Of a stretch of 10,873 bases of DNA, positions 5,559-10,873 are shown piece after piece. The position numbers and the translations under genes are program-made. The notes beneath the pieces were generated by a model that was not told where the DNA came from, searched no databases, and saw nothing but the letters and a program-made list of their open reading frames with translations. Numbering within the stretch: the first letter of the stretch is position 1; every line of letters begins with the position of its first letter. Origin of the DNA: Planctomycetota bacterium (GTDB lineage: Bacteria; Planctomycetota; Planctomycetia; Planctomycetales; Planctomycetaceae); assembly GCA_024278285.1 (NCBI GenBank), contig JAJRTM010000279.1, forward strand, positions 1-10,873, read 5' to 3'.

Positions 5559-7343
5559 TCAACTCCATTCCGCTTCGACCTGTTCGTTCAGTTCGAGCCA
5601 TTGTTCTTCCAGTTGCTCGATTTCTGTTTTCAGAGCTTCTATCTGTTCGTGAATTTCCTGAGCCTTTGTTGCATCAGTTAATGTCACAAATGTTTTTTGT
5701 AGCTCTTGCCGTTGGCTATCCAGCGTGCCGATTTTCTTTTCGACTTTGTTTAATTGTTTTCTGGGATCTTTTGCTCTTTTTTGTCTCTTGGTTTGTTTGC
5801 CCGGAGCCTTCCCTTCAGCAGGAAGGCGGCTGCCTCCTTTGCGCTCGGCTTCGTGGTCATCAATTTCTTTTTCGACACGATACAAATAAGTATCGTAATC
5901 GCCGGGGTAGTCGGCGACGTGTCCATCTTTTACTTCGATTACCTGCGAGGCAATCCGATGTACGAAGTGACGATCATGACTGGTGAAGATGACGGTTCCT
6001 TTATACGTCAGCATTGCATCGGCGAGTGCATCGAGCGTTTCCACATCGAGATGGTTACCCGGTTCATCGAGTATCAGAATGTTACATGCACCAAGCAGTA
6101 GCCCCGCCAAACAAAGTCGAGCCCGTTCGCCCCCACTGAGCACCTTGATCTTTTTCTTGATCAACGGTCCGCGAAACAGAAAACTGCCTGCCACTTTCAA
6201 AATTTGCTGCACCGTCATCCCGGCTGCTGCTTCACTTTCCAGATATTGCTTGACGGTCCAGTCAGGAGGAAGCGATGTATAAACGTGCTGTGCATAAACG
6301 CCGAGCTTGCAGCCGTAACCCCACTGATGTTCTCCCTGCAGTGTGTCCAGCGAACCAACAATTGTCCGAAGCAGCGTTGTTTTCCCCTGACCATTATCCC
6401 CGACAACCGCGGTACGGGAACCGTGATCAATTTCGAAATGGACGTTTTCTGCAACAACGTGATCCGGGTAGCCGATACTCACCCCTTTACATTTTAACGC
6501 CGCCCCTTGTCGCGGTTCGACGTCGGGAATGCAAATATTGACGGTCGCTTCTGAACCTTCTAATTCAATTAATTCCAGTCGATCTAACTGTTTCGCCTTG
6601 TTCCGCGCCTGGGCAGCGGTGTTTGCATTGGCACGATTTTTATTGATGAACTTTTCGAGCTGCTTCATTTTTGTCTGCGTCGCAGCGTTCACTCGTGAAT
6701 CGTGTTCAATTTGTACCTGCTTGGCTTCAAGAAACTGTTCAACATTGCCACGATACATCGTCAACTGACCACGCGAAATTTCCAACGTGCTTGAACAGGT
6801 TGCTTTCAGGAAACCGCGATCATGCGAGACAATTAAACAGGCCCCGCGAAAATGCCGCAGGAAATGTTCAAGCAGAATTTGTGTACGAAGATCGAGAAAG
6901 TTCGTCGGTTCGTCCAGCACCAGCAAGTTCGGATCGTGCAGCAACAACGCTGCCAGCTTAACACGCGTTTGCCAACCGCCGGAAAGTTCGCGGACCGGAC
7001 CTTCCAGGTAATCCCCTTTAATTTCAAATTCCGCAGCAACTTCGCCACACTGCCAATCTGGCGCCCCGGTATCTCGCATTAAAAAATCGAGGGCAGATTC
7101 CCCCTCGTTAAACGGATCGTGCTGTTGCAGATAACCAATTCGTAGCGACGAATGCTTGATGATTTCGCCGCTGTCCAGTTCTTCGCCTCCCAATAGGATT
7201 CTGCAAACGGTCGATTTCCCTGCACCGTTGCGACCAATGAAACCAACTTTTTCGCCACTGTTGAGCGAAACGGACGCATGATCCAGAAGTTTCTGTGAGC
7301 CATAACTTTTCGTGGCGTCCTGTAACTGAAGTAAAACGGGCAT
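5559..7343 (-). CDS. ABC-F family ATPase (Uup/YheS/EttA-like), ribosome-associated
   Basis: Cytosolic protein with two ABC ATPase domains and no membrane segments, typical of ABC-F factors that bind the ribosomal E site to rescue or tune translation. Domain 1 has Walker A GRNGAGKST (37-45), signature LSGGW (120-124), Walker B LLVLDEPTNFLD (140-151) and the switch SHD at 173-175. The charged interdomain linker spans about 200-280 and corresponds to the P-site tRNA interaction motif. Domain 2 has Walker A GDNGQGKTT (315-323), signature LSGGE (402-406), Walker B ILILDEPGNHLD (422-433) and SHD at 455-457. Both catalytic Glu residues (E145, E427) are present. The second Walker B reads DEPGN, where DEPTN is the norm. 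A Lys/Arg-rich stretch (515-535) leads into a C-terminal coiled coil (about 527-590), as in Uup and YheS. At 594 residues it is full length. No antibiotic-resistance role can be read from the sequence. No clear Shine-Dalgarno sequence precedes the ATG. Palindromic elements stand on both sides. Confidence 0.94.
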   Translation of the reverse strand: MPVLLQLQDATKSYGSQKLLDHASVSLNSGEKVGFIGRNGAGKSTVCRILLGGEELDSGEIIKHSSLRIGYLQQHDPFNEGESALDFLMRDTGAPDWQCGEVAAEFEIKGDYLEGPVRELSGGWQTRVKLAALLLHDPNLLVLDEPTNFLDLRTQILLEHFLRHFRGACLIVSHDRGFLKATCSSTLEISRGQLTMYRGNVEQFLEAKQVQIEHDSRVNAATQTKMKQLEKFINKNRANANTAAQARNKAKQLDRLELIELEGSEATVNICIPDVEPRQGAALKCKGVSIGYPDHVVAENVHFEIDHGSRTAVVGDNGQGKTTLLRTIVGSLDTLQGEHQWGYGCKLGVYAQHVYTSLPPDWTVKQYLESEAAAGMTVQQILKVAGSFLFRGPLIKKKIKVLSGGERARLCLAGLLLGACNILILDEPGNHLDVETLDALADAMLTYKGTVIFTSHDRHFVHRIASQVIEVKDGHVADYPGDYDTYLYRVEKEIDDHEAERKGGSRLPAEGKAPGKQTKRQKRAKDPRKQLNKVEKKIGTLDSQRQELQKTFVTLTDATKAQEIHEQIEALKTEIEQLEEQWLELNEQVEAEWS

Positions 7344-7435
7344 GACGGAGGGGAGTGATATCTAATTGTTAAACTTAATGGATAGAGAAAAACGAAATTC
7401 GAAATGGCAAAACGATAACTGTGTATCTTTGATAC

Positions 7436-7587
7436 AGTAGGATGGCGTGCTTGCACTCATCGAACACGGTCTCCACTTCATCAATCTGACACCGGCGAAT
7501 TCATTGACAGATGACAACCGATTCAACTTGTTTTTGTCATTGAACGCAATCCGGCACGCGAAGGTGGGTGCAAGCACACCACCCTAC
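7436..7587. repeat. Palindromic element copy B, homologous to copy A
   Basis: The left arm, 7436-7461, and right arm, 7563-7587, are inverted with four differences, all transitions. The arms have the same GTAG-plus-bulged-hairpin layout as copy A at 5357-5493. The two copies share the whole left 50 bp (five differences), the right-hand CGGCACGCGAA plus arm, and much of the interior. Copy B has about 15 extra bases in the middle (near 7487-7501). A small palindrome, TGTATC-TTT-GATACA (7422-7436), abuts its left edge. It lies upstream of the ABC-F start, so the two copies bracket that gene as direct repeats about 2.1 kb apart. Confidence 0.85.
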
Positions 7588-7830
7588 GGAATAACAAAAA
7601 CTAATCGGCCCGCGGACACAAAACGGTATTATAAGGGATCAGCTGCTCAGAGCCAACTGTAAGTTTTTGGCTCAAAGGTGCTTACCCGGCGTAGTAGGAA
7701 TCAATCAGAAAATGTAAATTAGTTGGATAGCGTCAGGCTCAACTCGTCCTCAACTCCTGTTGGGGAGCGGACTGTTGGGGAGGTCCTCCTTTCCACGTAT
7801 TTTCGTTCGTTTTAGATGATTTTTAGTTCC
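7588..7830. other. Repeat-rich gap before the unknown gene
   Basis: No gene is seen. Visible items are GAGCCA/TGGCTC arms around a 12-base loop at about 7649-7672 and a degenerate copy of the CCGGC repeat at about 7684-7702. There is also a two-copy direct repeat, CTGTTGGGGAG, at 7757-7767 and 7772-7782 (15-bp period). No convincing promoter was found for either divergent gene (ABC-F to the left, the unknown gene to the right). Confidence 0.45.
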
Positions 7831-7834
7831 GATG

Positions 7835-7883
7835 CGAAGCAGGAGCTTCGATCTCTTGCGTTCCCAAGGTGGACCTTGGGAAC
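7835..7883. repeat. Two adjacent hairpins, CGAAGC and GTTCCCAAGGT types
   Basis: CGAAGC (7835-7840) pairs with GCTTCG (7845-7850) around AGGA. Ten bases later, GTTCCCAAGGT (7860-7870) pairs perfectly with ACCTTGGGAAC (7873-7883) around GG. From memory, TTCCCAAG..CTTGGGAA hairpins are a widely dispersed bacterial repeat; no search was run. An ATG at 7832 reads through both hairpins in frame with the downstream gene, giving a spurious-looking N-terminal extension. Confidence 0.75.
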
Positions 7884-7990
7884 GAGGAAATCATCAAAAC
7901 ATCCTGCTATTGTGTGAATGTCCTGTTCATTTCGCTATCCTTATTTTTATTCAAGATCAATTACAGCAAGCTACAATTAGGACATTCCCT

Positions 7991-8875
7991 TTGGCCAGCA
8001 CTTTTCACGAGCGTGACGAATACGTTGAGCAGGCGTATTTTTTTCGAGCTTACCGGGAACGACTCGATGAGAATCTGCCTGCTCAGGAAATTTTGGCGAG
8101 TGTGTCACAGGAAATACTTTCGACAACCCGCCTGCCGATGGCGCTCGAGTTTCTTAATTCGGAATTGATGCTGCACGGCAAAATCACCGGCGGAATGAAC
8201 CAACTGTCGCATTATTTCACGCCCTTCCAATGTTTCGTTCTCTCTAAGGCAGAGCAGGATCGCGCTCGATTCGATATGCGGACCGGGTTGAAAATCCTCG
8301 AAAAAGAAGCCGACTTCCTGGCAAGCGAAACCGTTTCGCCTCAAGGGTTATTCATCTACCAGTTCGAAAGTATCTCGCGGAACGGGTTAGGGTATCAGGA
8401 TGGACTTAAGTCAATGGCACAGGATCCGATGTTCAACAAAGACTGGGCGGACTGGATCGCGAAAATCCGACAATCGCTTGGAGCAATCGAGTTTTCCGAA
8501 ATGCTTTATGCTCGCTCAGAGTTCCGTGTAAAAGAGGTTCGCCAACGGACCGATAACCCCGATTATCAACCTTCGTATCCGGTCCTGTTTGGTGTTCAGG
8601 AAGGACGGATCGCGAAGGCAAATCAGGGGAAAGACCCGCTTTACATGTACGCAGCATTACAGCGGCATTTGGGATACCCCAAAGTTCCACGTCCGAAAAA
8701 ACCTCGTTCTGAACAGATCGATCCCGTCATCGAACAACGTTTTCAGCAACTCGAAACACGATTTAAAATTCTTGAAGCAGAAACATCAGGCAAGTTTGAT
8801 CTGAGTCAGTTTTATGCCAAACCGGATAAAGATTCTCCGCCCCACTTTTCAGAAGAACCTGGTTTGCCTGATTAA
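7991..8875 (+). CDS. Conserved-looking protein of unknown function, 294 residues
   Basis: I do not recognise a named family. From the TTG at 7991 the product starts [19 protein letters not shown] and has 294 residues. It is soluble, with no signal peptide or membrane segment, and seems mostly helical. Notable blocks are [79 protein letters not shown] and [21 protein letters not shown]. Near the end, [22 protein letters not shown] could form a short coiled coil. The frame is open back to an ATG at 7832, but those extra 53 residues come from palindromic repeats and AT-rich DNA. The TTG has AGGA 8 bases upstream, and no ATG lies in frame between 7832 and residue 49 of the short form. The composition and the even coding pattern suggest a real chromosomal gene. 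The next gene on the same strand starts 55 bases later, so co-transcription is possible. Confidence 0.75.
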   Translation: MASTFHERDEYVEQAYFFRAYRERLDENLPAQEILASVSQEILSTTRLPMALEFLNSELMLHGKITGGMNQLSHYFTPFQCFVLSKAEQDRARFDMRTGLKILEKEADFLASETVSPQGLFIYQFESISRNGLGYQDGLKSMAQDPMFNKDWADWIAKIRQSLGAIEFSEMLYARSEFRVKEVRQRTDNPDYQPSYPVLFGVQEGRIAKANQGKDPLYMYAALQRHLGYPKVPRPKKPRSEQIDPVIEQRFQQLETRFKILEAETSGKFDLSQFYAKPDKDSPPHFSEEPGLPD

Positions 8876-8930
8876 CCAGCATGCCTACGCAGTCGCCTTC
8901 GGCTTGCCGTTAAACAATTGAAAGTTAAGT

Positions 8931-9944
8931 ATGATGAAAAAAACTTCTCTCTCCTTTTTATTACGTTATTTTTGCATTGCGATTGTTGGCTGGTTTTCAG
9001 CAAATCTCTTGCACGACACAACTTTCGCTGCGGAACTTGCTGAGCATCGCTCATTCCTGACGGCTGATTCTTCAAAACAGTTGATTGCGATTGTTGGCGA
9101 AGATGGCAAATTGAAGTGGAGTCATCGGATAGGTCCGCTGCACGATCTGCATCACTTGCCCAACGGCAACATTCTCTTCCAAACTGACTGGGAAAAACTG
9201 ATCGAAGTGAATCCAGAAACAGGGAAAACCGTTTGGGAATACGATTCAGGAAACAACAATGGCAATCAAAACAAAAAGATTGAAGTGCATGCTTTTCAGC
9301 GCCTTGCGAGCGGTTTAACAATGATTGCAGAATCGGGAGCGGCTCGAATTATTGAAGTCAACGCAGAGGGAAAGCTTAAATTCGAAATGCCGTTACAAAT
9401 CGAACAACCGATTCCGCACCAGGATACGCGACTGGTTCGCAAAATCGCGAATGGAAATTATCTGGTCTGTCACGAAAACAAGGGAGCCGTTTTCGAATAC
9501 AGTACCGAGGGAAAAGTTGTCTGGCGTTTTGATGTTCCGCTGTTCGATAAACCTCGTAAACCGGGTCACGGCGTTAACGCTTACGGCAATCAGTGTTTTG
9601 CTGCCCTACGGTTAAAAAACGGTAACACGCTCATTTCAACCGGCAACGGACATCGGGTGATAGAAGTCACTCCCGAGAAGAAAATCATCTGGAGCCTCGA
9701 TCAAAATGAGCTACCCGGTATTCAACTCGCCTGGGTGACGACATTACAAATTCTGCCGAGTGGAAATATCGTGCTGGGAAATTGTCATGCGGGACCGAAG
9801 AATCCGCAGATCATTGAGATCAACCGCAAGAAAAAAATCATCTGGAAGTTTCACGACTTCAAAAACTTCGGCAACGCAGTCACCAATACGCAAATCCTCA
9901 CCATCAACGGTAAGCCAATTCCTGCATGTAATGTCATCCGTTAA
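8931..9944 (+). CDS. Exported NG-repeat beta-propeller (PQQ-like)
   Basis: Predicted secreted or periplasmic propeller of 337 residues. The N-terminus MMKKTSLSFLLRYFCIAIVGWFSANLLHDTTFAAE has a Lys pair and a long hydrophobic core, so it is a Sec signal peptide, with cleavage probably around 33-34. Repeated blades follow a pattern of a short NG loop, then IIEV, then a basic residue and Trp-X-Phe/Tyr. Examples are LPNGNILF (76-83) with LIEVNPETGKTVWEY, IANGNYLV (172-179) with VFEYSTEGKVVWRF, LKNGNTLI (228-235) with VIEVTPEKKIIWSL, and LPSGNIVL (275-282) with IIEINRKKKIIWKF. This layout resembles PQQ-like and arylsulfotransferase-type propellers. No cofactor or catalytic residues can be pointed to, so enzyme function is not claimed. 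A second Met directly follows the first. The gene is convergent with the toxin gene, only 18 bases apart. A weak CCGTT/AACGG stem (9938-9952) covers the stop codon. Confidence 0.82.
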   Translation: MMKKTSLSFLLRYFCIAIVGWFSANLLHDTTFAAELAEHRSFLTADSSKQLIAIVGEDGKLKWSHRIGPLHDLHHLPNGNILFQTDWEKLIEVNPETGKTVWEYDSGNNNGNQNKKIEVHAFQRLASGLTMIAESGAARIIEVNAEGKLKFEMPLQIEQPIPHQDTRLVRKIANGNYLVCHENKGAVFEYSTEGKVVWRFDVPLFDKPRKPGHGVNAYGNQCFAALRLKNGNTLISTGNGHRVIEVTPEKKIIWSLDQNELPGIQLAWVTTLQILPSGNIVLGNCHAGPKNPQIIEINRKKKIIWKFHDFKNFGNAVTNTQILTINGKPIPACNVIR

Positions 9945-9962
9945 GAAAACGGAGTTATCAAA

Positions 9963-10343
9963 TCATTGAGCATGAACGCGAAAGAACGCCGCGATTTCTT
10001 TTTTATGCGCCTGCCCCGTCGCAACTTGCAGGGTAAGATCCGACAGAGCACCAACGGGAGCATCAATTTCGATCTTGTTGAGATCAAGAAAAACGAGAGC
10101 TACAACGGTACCAGTTCGTTTGTTGCCATCAAAAAAAGGATGATTCTGGACTATGTGATAGAGGTATGCCGCAGCCATTTCGAATAAATCGATATGCAGC
10201 AATGTGCCTCCGAATGTTGCTTGAGGTTGTGCCATTGCTGATTCCAACAGTCCCATGTCGCGCACGCCCTGATCGCCTCCATACAAATCAATTTGATTTG
10301 TGTGAAGGAAAAGAGCGTCATCAATGCTGAGAAAGTCGGTCAC
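9963..10343 (-). CDS. Doc-type (death-on-curing, Fic-fold) toxin
   Basis: Toxin component of a type II toxin-antitoxin operon. The Fic-fold core is NHPFFDGNKRTG, with His68, Asp72, Asn74, Lys75 and Arg76. The Lys after GN is the Doc hallmark, in place of the Gly of AMP-transferring Fic proteins. P1 Doc phosphorylates and inactivates elongation factor Tu, and the same chemistry is inferred here. Upstream family features are IDLYGGDQGVRDMGLLESAMAQP and FEMAAAYLYHIVQN. The 126 residues match the Doc family length. P1 Doc has DANKR where this protein has DGNKR, as in many chromosomal relatives. Translation starts at a GTG (complement of 10341-10343), 6 bases after the antitoxin stop, with GGAG 9 bases upstream inside the end of the antitoxin gene. 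All catalytic residues are present, so the toxin looks intact. Confidence 0.92.
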   Translation of the reverse strand: MTDFLSIDDALFLHTNQIDLYGGDQGVRDMGLLESAMAQPQATFGGTLLHIDLFEMAAAYLYHIVQNHPFFDGNKRTGTVVALVFLDLNKIEIDAPVGALSDLTLQVATGQAHKKEIAAFFRVHAQ

Positions 10344-10349
10344 TTCAGA

Positions 10350-10577
10350 TTACTCCGCCAACCGCTTTAGGTCATCGCCATATTTTTCATTGATTTTATC
10401 CAATGATACCTGAAGCCTATCCTTTCGCTCACCATTCTCCACTGGCGAAATTAACAGCGAGTTGCCGTTGGTGGTGATTTCGAGTGGGGTCTCTGCCGAA
10501 ATCTGGAGTAATTCCAGAATCGGTTTATCGATGATCAGAGCCAGAGAATTGCCATGTTTAATCAGATGTTTACGCAT
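10350..10577 (-). CDS. AbrB/MazE/SpoVT-type antitoxin
   Basis: DNA-binding antitoxin of 75 residues, first gene of the operon with the Doc toxin. The N-terminal swapped-hairpin domain is recognisable: MRKHLIKHGNSLALIIDKPILELLQI, then PLEITTNGNSLLISPV (up to about residue 46). The charged C-terminal tail (ENGERKDRL..LDKINEKYGDDLKRLAE) is the likely toxin-binding segment. The start is decided by a near-perfect AAGGAGG (complement of 10583-10589), 5 bases before the ATG. The frame is open 25 codons further upstream, but that stretch holds the promoter. P1-type Doc is normally paired with a Phd antitoxin; here the partner is of the AbrB/MazE class, a known kind of mixed pairing. It probably represses its own operon together with the toxin. 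Confidence 0.9.
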   Translation of the reverse strand: MRKHLIKHGNSLALIIDKPILELLQISAETPLEITTNGNSLLISPVENGERKDRLQVSLDKINEKYGDDLKRLAE

Positions 10578-10582
10578 ATCTT

Positions 10583-10589
10583 CCTCCTT
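10583..10589 (-). promoter_or_regulatory. Strong ribosome-binding site of the antitoxin
   Basis: On the minus strand this reads AAGGAGG, 5 bases before the ATG. It is the strongest Shine-Dalgarno sequence in the window and contrasts with the GTG start and weaker GGAG of the toxin. This fits the need for more antitoxin than toxin. Confidence 0.85.
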
Positions 10590-10592
10590 TTT

Positions 10593-10631
10593 GTATACAC
10601 ACAGTATATACGGGCTAAACAGGCAAGACAA
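10593..10631 (-). promoter_or_regulatory. Toxin-antitoxin promoter with palindromic candidate operator
   Basis: On the minus strand, TTGTCT (complement of 10626-10631) is separated by 17 bases from TATACT (complement of 10603-10608). These match 4 of 6 and 5 of 6 positions of the sigma-70 -35 and -10 consensus. Transcription would start some 20 bases before the antitoxin ATG. Two self-complementary blocks, GTATAC at 10593-10598 and GTATATAC at 10604-10611, overlap the -10 box and the start region. They are a plausible operator for the antitoxin. The promoter boxes are seen in the sequence; operator function is inferred from how AbrB/MazE antitoxins autoregulate. Confidence 0.6.
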
Positions 10632-10873
10632 GAGGATTACCGGCTTCGTCAAAGCAAGCGATCAGAGGTGTGGGAATTTCAACTTGCTGCAATCTGCACT
10701 GCTGCGTATTGATTCTTGAACCGCTTAGCATTGATCAAACAATAACTGTCGTCTCTTTGGATGGCCCAGACGCATCGCGTCTGGGTGACGCAGTCACAAG
10801 AAGTCTTATCAGACACTCTGCCTGAACAATATTCGCTCCTTCTTTTTTACCATTTCATGCTTTTTCTTCGTAC
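10632..10873. other. Window end, no supported gene
   Basis: Apart from the hairpin at 10765-10785 nothing firm is seen. On the minus strand a frame is open from the edge (10871) to a stop at 10809-10811, with a Lys-rich 20-residue end. It could be the tail of the next gene, but it is too short to support. Confidence 0.3.
10765..10785. repeat. Perfect CCCAGACGC hairpin
   Basis: CCCAGACGC (10765-10773) and GCGTCTGGG (10777-10785) form a perfect 9-bp stem around ATC. No T-run follows on either strand, so it is not a typical intrinsic terminator. It resembles a dispersed palindromic repeat like those elsewhere in the window, but has no GTAG foot. Confidence 0.7.

Noticed and set aside
5754..6101. 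115-codon plus-strand frame with hydrophobic stretches
   Set aside because: Antisense to the coiled coil and second ATPase domain of the ABC-F gene; the apparent membrane-like residues come from reading Lys/Glu codons backwards.
5357..7587. Composite transposon carrying an ABC-F cargo gene
   Set aside because: The flanking elements are only 137-152 bp and encode no transposase, and the ABC-F gene looks like a native chromosomal gene. No target-site duplication could be made out.
8872..9321. 149-codon minus-strand frame
   Set aside because: Antisense to the signal peptide and first blades of the exported propeller; no domain or start signal.
9938..9952. Intrinsic terminator after the exported propeller gene
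   Set aside because: The stem is only 5 bp (CCGTT/AACGG), overlaps the stop codon and has no T-run.
10578..10652. 25-codon N-terminal extension of the antitoxin
   Set aside because: The stretch contains the -35/-10 promoter and the AAGGAGG site placed correctly for the internal ATG, and the AbrB domain begins right there.
10809..10871. Tail of a minus-strand gene at the right edge
   Set aside because: Only 20 Lys-rich codons are visible and all evidence lies at the window edge; not enough to call.

Overview
The window looks like a piece of a bacterial chromosome, most probably from the Planctomycetota. The grounds are family content, not a database match. They are a MOFRL-type glycerate 2-kinase, an early-truncated FabZ-like hotdog protein that starts MPPRQLYDY, an exported SMP-30-type beta-propeller, an exported NG-repeat (PQQ-like) propeller, and a conserved-looking 294-residue protein of unknown function. 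Base composition is moderate, mid-40s percent GC by eye. Gaps between genes are unusually long and full of palindromic repeats. No tRNA, rRNA, CRISPR array, transposase or integrase gene was seen.

Layout from left to right. The tail of an upstream reading frame (1-174) is followed closely by glycerate 2-kinase (+). A stand-alone response-regulator receiver protein (+) comes next. It is convergent with a 3-hydroxyacyl-ACP-dehydratase-like gene (-). A 420-bp gap carrying a nested inverted-repeat element leads to a WYL-domain HTH regulator (-). A gap with CACAGAG-rich inverted repeats separates it from an exported SMP-30/gluconolactonase-like protein (-). Then comes an ABC-F ATPase (-) bracketed by two copies of one 137-152 bp palindromic element. 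A 650-bp repeat-rich gap leads to the unknown 294-residue protein (+, probable TTG start) and the exported NG-repeat propeller (+). Convergent with the latter is a two-gene toxin-antitoxin operon (-): an AbrB/MazE-type antitoxin followed by a Doc-type Fic-fold toxin, with a readable promoter and a palindromic candidate operator.

Most genes appear to be independent single-gene units. The only clear operon is the toxin-antitoxin pair. The upstream tail with glycerate kinase may be a second.

The most unusual aspect is the intergenic DNA. At least three different hairpins carry a GTAG tetranucleotide at the foot of the stem, the hallmark of REP sequences mobilised by REP-associated tyrosine transposases (RAYTs). 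Two of these types occur as inverted pairs (BIME-like). Other palindromic families (CACAGAG arms, a GTTCCCAAGGT hairpin, a CCCAGACGC hairpin, a CCGGC hairpin) fill other gaps. Some touch genes: one repeat supplies the stop codon of glycerate kinase, one provides a false upstream ATG for the unknown gene, and one hairpin sits just before the WYL start codon.
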